Below, one piece after another: positions 1 to 9,682 of a DNA stretch of 46,753 nucleotides. The notes under the pieces are model-generated. The model was not told where the DNA came from, made no database searches, and worked only from the letters and a program-made list of their open reading frames with translations. Each line of letters begins with the position of its first letter. Within the stretch, counting starts at the first letter, position 1. This DNA comes from Chara braunii (Eukaryota > Streptophyta > Charophyceae > Charales > Characeae). Location: NCBI GenBank assembly GCA_003427395.1, contig BFEA01000369.1, positions 506,297 to 553,049 of the forward strand, read 5' to 3'. The position numbers and the translations under genes are program-made.

Positions 1-2480
1 TTNCGCCCGCAGCTCCTGCTATTCAGACAGCAAAATCCGTCCGTTTTTTCTATGATCTGAGCTCTCCATCGGGTGTGCAACGACTGAAAACCCCCAGTTC
101 GTCTCTTCTCTCGCTCGAATTCNCTCACNAANNAGCGAAATATGCCCGTTTTCCTCTTTCTTTTCCTCTGCTCGACACCTCCGCGCAGCCTCTTCTCCAC
201 TAACCCCCCATTCTACTAATTTTCTTCCTAAACTAACGTTATACTTGAACTCGCNTGACCCCAAGACCCCTACTTACCCTCTCTTCCAACCTTTTTTCAT
301 CATGAAATGGGCGGGCTATGCGTCCTTCACCTCCACCATACCCACTTTCCCCGTCGCTGTACTCCTCCCCGCTGTGCATGCACCCAACGCCAGTTCTCGT
401 CCGGATTCACTCCATCATTTCTAACACCCCGTCTACCTCCTGCGCATGCACGTAACACGGACCTCTGTCCAGATTCACTCTTCTCCACCTCCCCCACATC
501 TTCATCTACACCCGGCGCCCTAGTCCAACCGGGTTCATTCCCGCATGCATCCAGCGCGTTTTTGCGTCCGTATTCAGTCCGTTTCTTTGTTCCCCCCTTT
601 GCTGCCCTCGTACGCCCCCGACTCTCCTCCATTCTCGCTTTCCTTTGGTCTGTTGCCCGTGGCTAGCTCCTCCCGCTGCCTGTTGCCAGTCTCTCCCTCA
701 CCTGCTAACGCTCCGCCAGCGTTTGTCTTCACCAGCTTCTCGTCTGCCATAGCTGAGCGCGGTGTATTTATCTACTAACTTTCTACCTACTGACTCCTAC
801 GCTAAACTAAGGCCAGGTTCGGGTTCACCCTCCTTAAAAAAAACCCAATCACTCCTTCCCTCGGCTGGATCCGATAAGGATCGAGTGAGCATAGCTCACT
901 CGACTGCGCCCAATCTCGTCACCCCACCACTTTTGCCTCCTCAGAATGTACCCGGCGCAGCTTTGCGTCCGGGAGCATTCCTTTCACTCGCTCTTTTCCT
1001 TACTGCTCGCTACTTCCACTCTGATCCTCGGATCTGCCCTTTCTCCATCCCTCTTCATCTCTCTTCATCCCTCTTCATCTCTCGTAGCTTTGGGGTTAGC
1101 TCTCATCTCCCCTCCGTCCACACCAACTCAGTCTACACCCGGCGCAGTTCTCCGTCTTGGCCCTTCCTGCTTCCCTGCACTGTCGGGCCGTCGGTACCTT
1201 AGCGTGGCCACCTCCTCTGCTGATAGCGCTGCCTCTCCCTACGGCCTCCAATCTCGTCCCTCCCATACACAGGCCCGACTGCAGCGGACTCGGGCGTAGC
1301 GGCCAGCCGGTTGCTCCAGCAGCCCTAGCTATCTGAGGGAACCGGCTACCAGTCGGTTTAATAGTCGTTTCTGCGAGCAGCTCGGCCCTCGCCTCCTAGA
1401 GGTATACCTGTGGTCCCCCCCCCACAGGCACCGGGCCACGTCCCATATGAAAAAAAAGAAAATACATATAAATAAAAAATAACAAATTAGAAATAAAAAC
1501 AAAAAATAACTAGAAAACGGCTGAGGAGGGAGGAGGACCATTGGTACCTGGTTATCGGTCCTGCCCTGTGGGCCCACGGTCGGATCCCCGAACAAAAACC
1601 TAAGGGGATAGTCCCGCAGGACCCTCGACCCGTCAGTTCGCTCCATAGGTCTCCTTCGCTGCTCTGCTGCTCCGCTGCTCGCTGTTGGCCTCAATCCCAG
1701 GATCCGCCTGGTGAAAGTCTAGCACTATAACCAATAGGGCTAAGCCCAAGCCTGGACTAGCTGCATGCCACCCAGCATGCAAATGGTAACTGTGGTCAGC
1801 CTAGGCCTGCAGCAACAACGTTTTGGCTGTTGCTTGATTTCCCAGCAACCCCACGGCCCTGCATGCGTGCTTCCGCTTTCTTAGAGGCAGGCAGTCACTC
1901 GGCCCGCACCGCCGTGTAAGTAGCCCCGCAACACTACGGCAAACAGGTCGGGGCTTCCCCATGCTACCTCTCCCTCGGGAAAGCCACCCTTTTATCGCCT
2001 CCTTGCTGGATAGGCCCGGCCTTGGCCCCAACTGAGCCTAAATCACGTTATCCTTGCTTGGCTCTGCCTGTTAGGCGTTCTACGACGAATAGTACACAGT
2101 AAAACTCTGCGCTCGCATACCCTGCACGGTGCGGCCTTGAACGTCGCCCATCGTGAGTCAAACGAAGTCTTCCTCTAGCCTCCGCCCCCGTTGATCAAAC
2201 TCTGCACTGCTCGTACATCCGCCCACGCACGCGAGGTTCGAAGCTCGCGCCGCGCTATCCAAGATTCTAACCTGTTCCTAGCTTTAATCAAAATAGAAAA
2301 TCTTACCGGCGGAAACATTGACTTTATAGTATCAAAGTAAAATCATCACGCGCGCCTCAAACTATGCGCTCACATACTTTCCACTTCCTGTCAACCATTC
2401 AGTCAACGAGAACCAAACACAACCGCAACTTCGCACAGTATACTCAAATTCTGAACAAACGGATACCCTTGTAAGGGTGT
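1..2480. repeat. GC/pyrimidine-rich non-coding block of unit, copy 1
   Basis: No convincing gene is present. Bases 300-1300 are C/T-rich and hold about six degenerate repeats built on gcatgcacccggcgcag-type starts and a ccggattcactcc-type end, near 374, 441, 505, 545, 945 and 1133. Several can fold, for example CCCGG CGCA gctt TGCG T CCGGG near 949-971. An A-rich tract lies at 1447-1510. ORFs of 100-146 codons occur on both strands, but they are low-complexity and are not generally preserved between copies. Confidence 0.7.
374..1165. repeat. Dispersed degenerate palindromic repeats (CCGGCGCA family)
   Basis: About six short related segments share a start like GCATGCACCCGGCGCAG and an end like TGCGTCCGGATTCACTCC. 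Examples lie at 374-415, 439-482, 505-540, 543-585, 943-985 and 1131-1165. Several have complementary ends, such as ACCCGG and CCGGGT around 507-531, and GGAC and GTCC around 456-471. The set recurs in copies 2 and 3. Function is unknown; a decayed minisatellite is the plain reading. Confidence 0.55.
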
Positions 2481-4581
2481 TCGCGCCGTTAGCTTACCGG
2501 ACCTTATTAAGCGACGTCCCCGTCGCGTCGGATAATCAAAATCTATCAATTCAACCAAAACTCCAAATACTGACGAGAAAAGATCCAATCCGATTAGCCG
2601 ACTGACTCCGTTCGAGTGTTTTACTGACAGTGCCCAGTATGTCTCGCTGCTGCCAGGGTTTCAACCTGGGTAGCTGCTGGTAATCTTCTCCCTTCGTCCT
2701 AAACATCTGTCGGTTCATCGTTGGGTGTCTTGTTTAGTCATCGTCCCTCATGCAAGGTCATAACTTAGGACGCGGGCCCTAACCGAGACCTTTTAAAGGC
2801 ACTATCGCCTTTCTCACAAAAATATCCACAAAAATATATATAGTCTTTATCATAGATCTCTCCTACAGTCTAGTACAGGAAGGTCAGGTCTCCATCTTGG
2901 CCCAACATAGTCTGGTTGATCGAACCAGATCTACGGCCCGTCGCGTTGTTATTTTGGCGACGGTACCCTCGTTGGTTGCTCAACGATGGGCGATTCTCCT
3001 GATAAATCATACTATCAGGATTCACAAAAAATACGACTCGACTCTTATCCCTCCGACATCCCGCGGGAATAAGACTCTCTGAGGCGGCCACACCCCTCAA
3101 GCCTTACCCCTTGGTGAGACGTGGGCCCGCTGCCAGGTTACGCCGGTCAACAGCCAACACTAAGGGTTGCGCCCTAGTGATGCTAGATTAACCCCTAGCT
3201 GGGTCTCTCATATATATCTTACGATTAGCATCATAGTGACTGGACGGTGTGTCGCAATAAACGCAGGCCTGCTGCGGGACTACGCAGAGGCCTGTTTCAC
3301 TCAAAATCTCAAAGCCATTTACCATCTCTCTATAAAACAACATAGAGAGCATTGCGTCCTCTCCAAACTTCACAAAACAAAAATCAACACCAGATTCACA
3401 GGGCCGTGACCTCCTACTTGATCAGAGTAAAGCAGACCACACATCTTAAAGACATCTTTCAAAATTTCACCAATTTGCGACCTTCCAAAATCTCACCACT
3501 AAATAACCAGTTTCTTGGTCTTTCTCGTTAGACTTTATCGTTCAAACCGCTTTCCATGCCATATTAAATCATTTAACCACCTTCCACTTTTGAAGGGGAC
3601 TCACTCATAAAATCTCACAATCACCTCCCTCATGGAGGGTAATTAATCATAAATTCTTACAACCACCTCCCACATGGAGGGGAGTCAACCATAAACACTT
3701 ATTGCTGAGAGACCAACTTATGGGTCCTCATCTCAGCACAACAATTAACATTCGTCATGGACAAGCATTTGAGTCTCAAAAGACTCATAAGTCCCTGGGA
3801 CTTTTTGCACTTTTTCCCCAGACAAACTGTGCTCCTCTTTCTTATACTCGAGCCTATTGTTTGTCCGTAGGCAGATTACGCGAGTATACCAAAGAGTAGA
3901 CAGTTTACACATTTCATATTCACAAAAACGGACGAGGTGTATCCTGTACACCTCTTACATAAAAAATCATTATACACCAGGATAAATCACCACATGTGAG
4001 AGTGATAGTGATCGCCACATAGAACGATAATCTTAAGTCGTTATTATATATATGGTCGGGATATTCCAAATTAACGGAACAAAAATAACCTTAAGTTCCC
4101 ACATGTACTCGGAGTTGAACATCCTCAACCCAAGGATGCACATGGTAGTCTCTATGTCACCAATATACTCAACGTTGGGGAAAGACCCCAACTCAAAATG
4201 AATCAGGAATGACCGTAGTATCACACAAAAGCGTCACGGCCTCGATAGCCGAAAGCGAAAAAATCGGTCTTAGTCAGAATACTATCACAGAGGTCTCCTC
4301 AAAGAAAACTCTCACGCTTGACTCGTAAATCATAAGTATCATGAAAACAATATTCATTTAAACTCAACGAATTAGAACTTAGCATCACCTTAATCCTTAC
4401 ATGTATATGCGCCTAGTCTGACCACACCACACTCTGCGCTAGGGAATTTAATACTCACACTAAGACCACTTCCTAGATACCCTTATGCCACTTACATTTG
4501 TACAACTGTCTTGTTAGGATTATACCTCTGAATCAGTCCGCCTGGTCAGATTCTTACCGGACCTTATTGCTAAGCCCTCAA
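2481..4581. repeat. Stem-loop-dense non-coding block, copy 1
   Basis: There is no gene. The block lies just downstream of the minus-strand gag, after its purine tract, so it may be the 3' LTR of family A; matching 5' LTR sequence was not found. It contains many short perfect inverted repeats: TCTGGTT/AACCAGA (2911-2929), CCGTCGC/GCGACGG (2938-2963), TCCTGATA/TATCAGGA (2997-3020), TGAGTCT/AGACTCA (3770-3787), AAGTCCC/GGGACTT (3789-3803), TATACTCG/CGAGTATA (3843-3888), GAGGTGTA/TACACCTC (3934-3954) and GTTGGGG/CCCCAAC (4174-4192). A 16-base direct repeat CTTACCGGACCTTATT sits near both ends (2493 and 4553). Confidence 0.6.
3580..3680. repeat. Three-unit hairpin mini-array
   Basis: Three short units are spaced 42-44 bp apart, each holding a small hairpin. 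The stems are CCTTC/GAAGG (3580-3596), CCTCC/GGAGG (3624-3638) and CCTCC/GGAGG (3666-3680). Flanking text such as ggactca..cataaa and ctcacaatca is shared. The first stem differs from the other two by a paired T-A to C-G change. The array recurs near 17695-17795 in copy 2. Confidence 0.6.
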
Positions 4582-4596
4582 TCCCTCTTCACCTCT
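4582..4596 (-). promoter_or_regulatory. Candidate polypurine tract, family A, copy 1
   Basis: The minus strand reads AGAGGTGAAGAGGGA, about 130 bp past the gag-like stop. Copy 2 keeps it unchanged at 18687-18701. Position and composition fit the plus-strand primer of an LTR retrotransposon, but the adjoining LTR edge is not proven. Confidence 0.4.
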
Positions 4597-4725
4597 AATG
4601 ACGGCCATACAACTCGGTTCTCTTACTTATGAATACCACTTATCCAATTCTACAATCTTTCTTATACAATCCTCACACCCCTTCATCGTAATCAAGGGGT
4701 TATGCTTGACGCTTTAACTTCCGTT

Positions 4726-5815
4726 TCACAGTTGCTTCCACCTATGGTTTCGTTGACGCTCATCGCAACTCTCAGCACCTCGTTTGCCTCCTCCACGACC
4801 TTTTTCGCCACTACACCTGCCATTCCTGTGGCGTCTTCCAATATTTTGTCCTCGACCTTCCCCGCTCGCTGCACTGCCCTTTGACGCTTGGTGTGCTGGC
4901 TGATGGGGCGGTTCTATAGGCGGAGATTGGTTCGTCGGAGGTCTAGGAGGTATCAAGTTCATCGGCGGATTGACACGAGGTCCATATTGGCTTATAGGAT
5001 CCTGACCACCTAGTGTACATGGCATATGCATAGGCCAAGGACTCATTGGATGGCATGACGAGTCGTTGACGACCACCACCTATATAATGTCAGTCCGATC
5101 GGAGGGGGCTCGATCGGTGCAAGGTTACTTCCTTGCCCTTGTGGAGCAACCGTCACATGTTGTGAACACTGCCCCTTTCCCGTACCTTGATCACCCTTGG
5201 CCAGGTTTCTTGCCTTCCGCTGAGCCGTCGTCAACTTAGGAGGCTCATGCTCCTTTTCTTCCTTAACTATCCCCTTACCTCGTTCCCTCTCTTGAACGCC
5301 AGACCCCCTTTTCTAGACCTTCATGAGGTGGGAAGGACCTTGGTTGCCATCTACCTTCTCCTTTCCGGTCCCACCAGTTACCTCACTTGACGTTCCTTCC
5401 GATATTTTCCGCTTGCCTTTCCTGGCCTCCTCTAGTCGTATCACCCTTTCTTCCAATACCCTCATCTGTCTTTGTATGCCGCTTAGTTCTCCTTGCGTAG
5501 GCGCATTCTCAATTACTTGCCCAGGGCTACCACGATATTGACTCCCCATTCCATCCTCAGGAAACCTTAACCTTAAAGAACTATCAAACTCGCCCCAGGT
5601 TTGCGACTTTAATATGAGGATATATATCTCCTCACTTAACTCCTCACCGACGAATAATGGCAACAGGTTGCACATTGGTTTCTCGTCCCACATCTTCACG
5701 AGGCTAAGGTTATGGTAGTCACGCAGGAAGTCAGACAAATTTCTTCCTCGAAACAGTAGGGCCTGGAAATCAGGGGCCATCGAGTCGTGCACCGACTCAT
5801 GCAGCAGCACCTTCG
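4726..5815 (-). pseudogene. Gag-like pseudogene of LTR element (family A), copy 1
   Basis: This encodes a retrotransposon structural (Gag-like) protein. The N-terminal part, in frame over 5810-5313, has the look of a Ty3-type capsid segment, with FRGRNLSDFLRDYHNLS and later WGEFDSSLRLRF, followed by a short coiled-coil stretch (VLEERVIRLEEARKGK). An in-frame TAG at 5313-5315 ends this part. Reading continues in the same frame through AQRKARNLAKG and then shifts at an 11-base insertion near 5055. The C-terminal part (5079-4726) is proline-rich, then Gly/Arg-rich, ending NHRWKQL. There is no CCHC zinc knuckle and no pol follows. The start codon is missing because a 92-bp piece present in copy 2 is deleted here, leaving a TGA just upstream. 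It is clearly inactive. Family assignment is by eye. Confidence 0.75.
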
Positions 5816-6938
5816 TGAGGCATCAGGTTGTAGCTCGAGATGCTCAAAGCAAGTAGGGGCAAATAACATTCTCAATACTCACTCACACAAGCCCTTTCAT
5901 TGCTCATCTGAGAAGGTTTTTCGTATGCAATTGCAGAGGTGGCCCAACCGAGGGTGTTTCTCATTCGCTGTAGCATAGGGGTTCCGTGGGTCGAACGCCC
6001 GAAATCGAACCCGCACGCGAATCGACGTTTTGGGGGGTTGACGTCCCAAACGCGACCTGACGTCGGTCGACTAGGACGCATTCACGCGTTACACCACAAC
6101 ACTCAAAACTACCCACTCATAACACATACAAAACAAACACCACAAACAACACCATAATACAACAACACTCCTAATTCCTTCATTATCTGACCCATAACTT
6201 TATGCAGCAAGAATCAGATAGGTATCGCGCGCCGGACTTCCGTACATGTGCCTAGCGAGAGTATGGCCTCCTCATATCAACAAGCCATGCGGGCATACGC
6301 AAGCAATCGCATTGATGGGGTACTATGCGGTATTCGTAGCCTCACGGCCCTCGATAATCTCGAGGGTCGCGTTCGACACTCAAGTGTCGGCTGACAGGCG
6401 CTTTGAGGGGTAATCTCTCGACGCCAGACAACCGCTATGGGCATTTGAAAACCACACCCTCCCCTGCACCCTGCACAGAGCGGTTGAGTAGACAGCTTTA
6501 GGGTTGTCGTGGTAGCCGAGATCAATGGGTTTGACTTTGACGGCTGCCACGGACTACAACGTCCAACAAGAAACTCAAAAAGGAGAACAACCACAGGAAG
6601 GGAGAGAGTCCGCTTGACCCATAACTTTCTGCAGCGGAAGTCGGTAACTGTCGTGCGAAAGTTTTAGTATAAGATCGCGCGAAAGCAGGTCCTACCCATA
6701 TCGATCCGCAGTGCAGTCATACGCGATTAGCTGCAATGACGGCGCACTATATGGCGCTCATTCCCAAATGGCTTTATCTGAGCCGTGGGTTGTCTTCGAC
6801 GATCAGGCGTCGGTTGAAGTGCACGCTAAGGAGGACAACCCTTTAGCGAGCGCAAAACCGGCCTGAGGGCCTTACCATTTTCTGCACCCTGAGGTGTCCC
6901 TAAGGGCGTAGGGTAAGATGGTCCCTAGAGCAGGAAGG
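5816..6938. mobile_element. LTR-like block (remnant of family A 5' LTR), copy 1
   Basis: There is no gene. The block is collinear with 23222-24261 of copy 2, which begins at an LTR edge beside a primer-binding site. In copy 1 that edge and the leader are deleted, so the block abuts the gag pseudogene near 5925. It contains two neighbouring perfect hairpins, CCCTCGA/TCGAGGG (6348-6366) and CGACACT/AGTGTCG (6374-6389). The phrase gacccataacttt..tgcagc occurs twice (near 6188 and 6618). Confidence 0.5.
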
Positions 6939-7983
6939 AATTCGCAGCGGTGGTGAGTTATCTGGCGCATCACCAGCGACACGCTAACCCTTCAGCCCGG
7001 AACTTTAGCGTTCCACCAAAATAAATCCCAGCAAGGAAAAGAAACGAGTATTTTAAATGCCTATCAGAGAAAAGCCCTTTAGTGTTGGGCTCGGGAGCTG
7101 GGTCGTCCTGAGAGAGGACCATCGTATTCCAGGCTCAGGGCTAACAACCGACCAAAAAATTTAGAAGAACAGTAGAGGGGGCATCCCCTCCCTTCTATTC
7201 ATCCCAACCCTTGATTAGGTCCCTAGTATGCTGACACTTCAGGCCACGCTAATACCCCACATAAGTACATATATATACGTACATCTATATATATATATGA
7301 GAATAGATATGTGACGATCACATCTTACAATCACAATGAGACTCCTCATAGCCATACACATATGTGAGATCACAGGCAGTCCAATCCAATAATTCGAGGC
7401 ACAGACCACACCTGCAATCACATCAAAGAGTCAAACAAAAGTCCACGCACTATACATAGTCAACTCCAACCAATCTCCATACTCATATTCCTTTGCTTAA
7501 GCTATGCTAGCCCCAACCTCCAGCCAACCAACCATAATTAAATACTCAGTACCTTTGCTAAATGGCCATTCAATAAAAGTCCGGGTGAAATCTTAACAAA
7601 ACAATAAAATCACCAGGGCTGAAGTTTTTTTAGGTTGAGTATTGAGAATGAATTGGGGTTGAGTCGTAAACCGACGAATCGGTAACCTACCTGTTATCAG
7701 TGATAACTGAAGAGTGATCCTTTTGAAGGATGAGCCTGATCAGATCAAGCCTTCAATCGAAACACGGAAGCCTGGATCACAATACAGGCCAAGGAAAGGT
7801 ACTACTTATGTTTATGCCAAGGGGAAGTTATCCCCCAAGTTGTAACCTAGTTTCTCTACTAATACCAAGTCACTCAACATCCCCCCTAACCAGGGTGGAT
7901 CTGCTAGGTAACTCCTCGCTGAAAAATATTCTAACTCCCCAAATTCTACGAAATTTGGCAGTGCTTCCCGTAGGAAAATTGTC
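6939..7983 (+). repeat. Direct repeat DR1 (LTR-like), copy 1
   Basis: About 1.05 kb matching 8604-9682 in direct orientation. The pair flanks a gag fragment, and a purine tract sits just before the second copy, so LTRs of a deleted plus-strand element are the best reading. The 3' edge is joined straight to gag sequence with no primer-binding site, so DR1 appears truncated. It includes a short TA repeat (7266-7300) and three adjacent hairpins: CCGA/TCGG, GTTATCA/TGATAAC (7693-7707) and ATCCTT/AAGGAT (7717-7731). Confidence 0.6.
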
Positions 7984-8455
7984 ACGAAGGCTCAGCGGAA
8001 GGCCAGAAACCTGGTTAGGGCAATGTTCATGACATGTGACGACTGCTCCACAAGGGTTAGAAAGCAGTTTTGCACCAATCGCGCCCCCTCCGATCGGGTC
8101 GATATCATATAGGGGGTGGATGCCATGTATTCAGGTGGGCCCATGGTCTGTGTATATGCCTGCGACACTAGGTAGTCAGGACCCGGTAAGCCGGAATTGA
8201 CCCCACGTCAACCCGTCAATGAGCTTGATACCCCGTGAACCTCCAACAAACCAAGCCCAACTTTTAGGGTCGCCCCACCCACCAACACTGCAAGCGTCGA
8301 AGGGCAGTGTAGCAAGCGAGGGAGGACGAGGGCAAGGTATTAAAAGAGGTCGCGGGAATGGCAGACGTGGTAGCAATGGAGGCCGTGAAGGAGGCAGGCG
8401 AGGCGCCGGAGGTTGCGATGGGCGTCAACAAAACCACAGGTGGAAGCAACAGTGA
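7984..8455 (+). pseudogene. Gag C-terminal fragment on plus strand, copy 1
   Basis: This is an inverted, diverged copy of the last part of the minus-strand gag pseudogene. It starts at the segment equivalent to AQRKARNL and runs to the Gly/Arg-rich end (GRGQGIKRGRGNGRRG, later NHRWKQQ). The last 78 codons (8219-8455) are open. The upstream part is out of frame, with stops. No capsid region is present. It lies between two direct repeats, which suggests an internally deleted element. Confidence 0.7.
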
Positions 8456-8603
8456 AAAGGAAGCTAAAGCGTCAAGCATAAGCCATTGGTTACGATAGAG
8501 GGGTGTGAGGATTGTATAAGAAAGATTTGGATAATTAGATAAGTTGGACTCACAAGTAAAGATAACCGAGGTGTATGACCGTCATTAAAGGTAAAGGGGG
8601 ATT
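8456..8603 (+). promoter_or_regulatory. Gag 3' trailer with candidate polypurine tract, copy 1
   Basis: The trailer matches the reverse complement of 4582-4725. It ends in the purine-rich run AAAGGTAAAGGGGGA (8587-8601), directly before the second direct repeat. This is the expected place for a polypurine tract in a plus-strand LTR element. Confidence 0.45.
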
Positions 8604-8953
8604 AATTCGGAGCGGTGGTGAGTTGTCTGGCGCATCACCAGTGACACGCTAACCCTTCCGCCCGGAACTTTAGCGTTCCACCAAAATAAAATTCAGCAAG
8701 GAAAAGAAACGAGTACTTTTAACGCCTATCAGAGAAAACCCCTTAAGTGTTGGGCCCGGGACCTGGGTCGTCCTCGGCGATGACCATCGTATTCCAGGTT
8801 CAGGGCTAACGCCCGACCAAGAATTCTTCAAGAAAAGTAGAGGGGGTCATCCCCTCTCGTCTATTCATCCCAACCGTTGATTAGGTCCTTAGTACGCCAA
8901 CACTTCCGGCCACGCTAATACCCCGCACAAGTACATATATATATATAGGTACA

Positions 8954-8998
<45 letters not shown>

Positions 8999-9682
8999 GA
9001 ATAGATATGTGACAATCACATCTCACAATCACAATGGGACTCCTCATAGCCACACACGTATGTGAGATCGCAGGCAGTCCAATCCAATAATTCGAGCCAC
9101 ATACCACACCTGCAATCACATCAAAGATTCAAACAAAAGTCCACGCACTACGAGGAGTCAGCTCCAACCACTCTCCACACTCATACCCCTTTGCTTTAGC
9201 CATGCAAGCCCCAACCTCCAGCCAACCAACCATAATTAAATACTTTGTACCTTTGTTAAATGACAATTCAATAAAAGTTCGGGTGAAATCTTAACAAAAC
9301 AATAAAATCACCAGGGCTAAAGTTTTTTTAGGTTGAGTATTGAGAATTAATTGGGGTTGAGTCGTAAACCGACGAATCGGCAACCGACCTGTTATCAATG
9401 ATAACAAAAGAGTGATCCTTTCAAAGGATCATCGTGATCAGATCAAACCTTCAATCGAAAGACGGAAGCCTGCATCAGAATACAGGCCAAAGAAAGGTAC
9501 TACTTATGTTTGTGCCAAGGGGAAGTTATCCCTGAAGTGGTAACCTAGTTCCTCTACTAGTACCAAGTCACCGAACATCTTCCCTCACCAGGGTGGATCT
9601 GCTAGGTAACTCCTTGCTGAAAAATATTATAGCTCCCCAAATTCTACGAAATATCAGCTGCGCTTCCCGTAGGAAAAGTGCC
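8604..9682 (+). repeat. Direct repeat DR2 (LTR-like), copy 1
   Basis: This is the second member of the direct-repeat pair. It keeps the three adjacent hairpins, with a longer perfect stem here: TGATCCTTT c AAAGGATCA (9413-9431), beside GTTATCA a TGATAAC (9391-9405). The TA tract (8934-8995) is much longer than in DR1. Beyond about 9680 DR2 runs on into sequence absent from DR1, including a second version of aaattctacgaaat..ttcccgtaggaa about 75 bp further on. Confidence 0.6.

Noticed and set aside
762-1202. 146-codon plus-strand ORF, matched by a 146-codon ORF at 14847-15287
   Set aside because: It is Ser/Pro/Leu-rich low-complexity text from a C/T-rich tract, broken in copy 3 (32013-32330) and without any domain. 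Equal length in two recent copies is weak evidence.
5995-6105. tRNA-like signals on the minus strand (a GGTTCGATTTC box with a TGGTGTAACGCG box about 100 bp before it); same near 23310-23410
   Set aside because: The spacing is too long for a tRNA, and no acceptor stem or cloverleaf could be drawn. A decayed tRNA-derived SINE is possible but not supportable.
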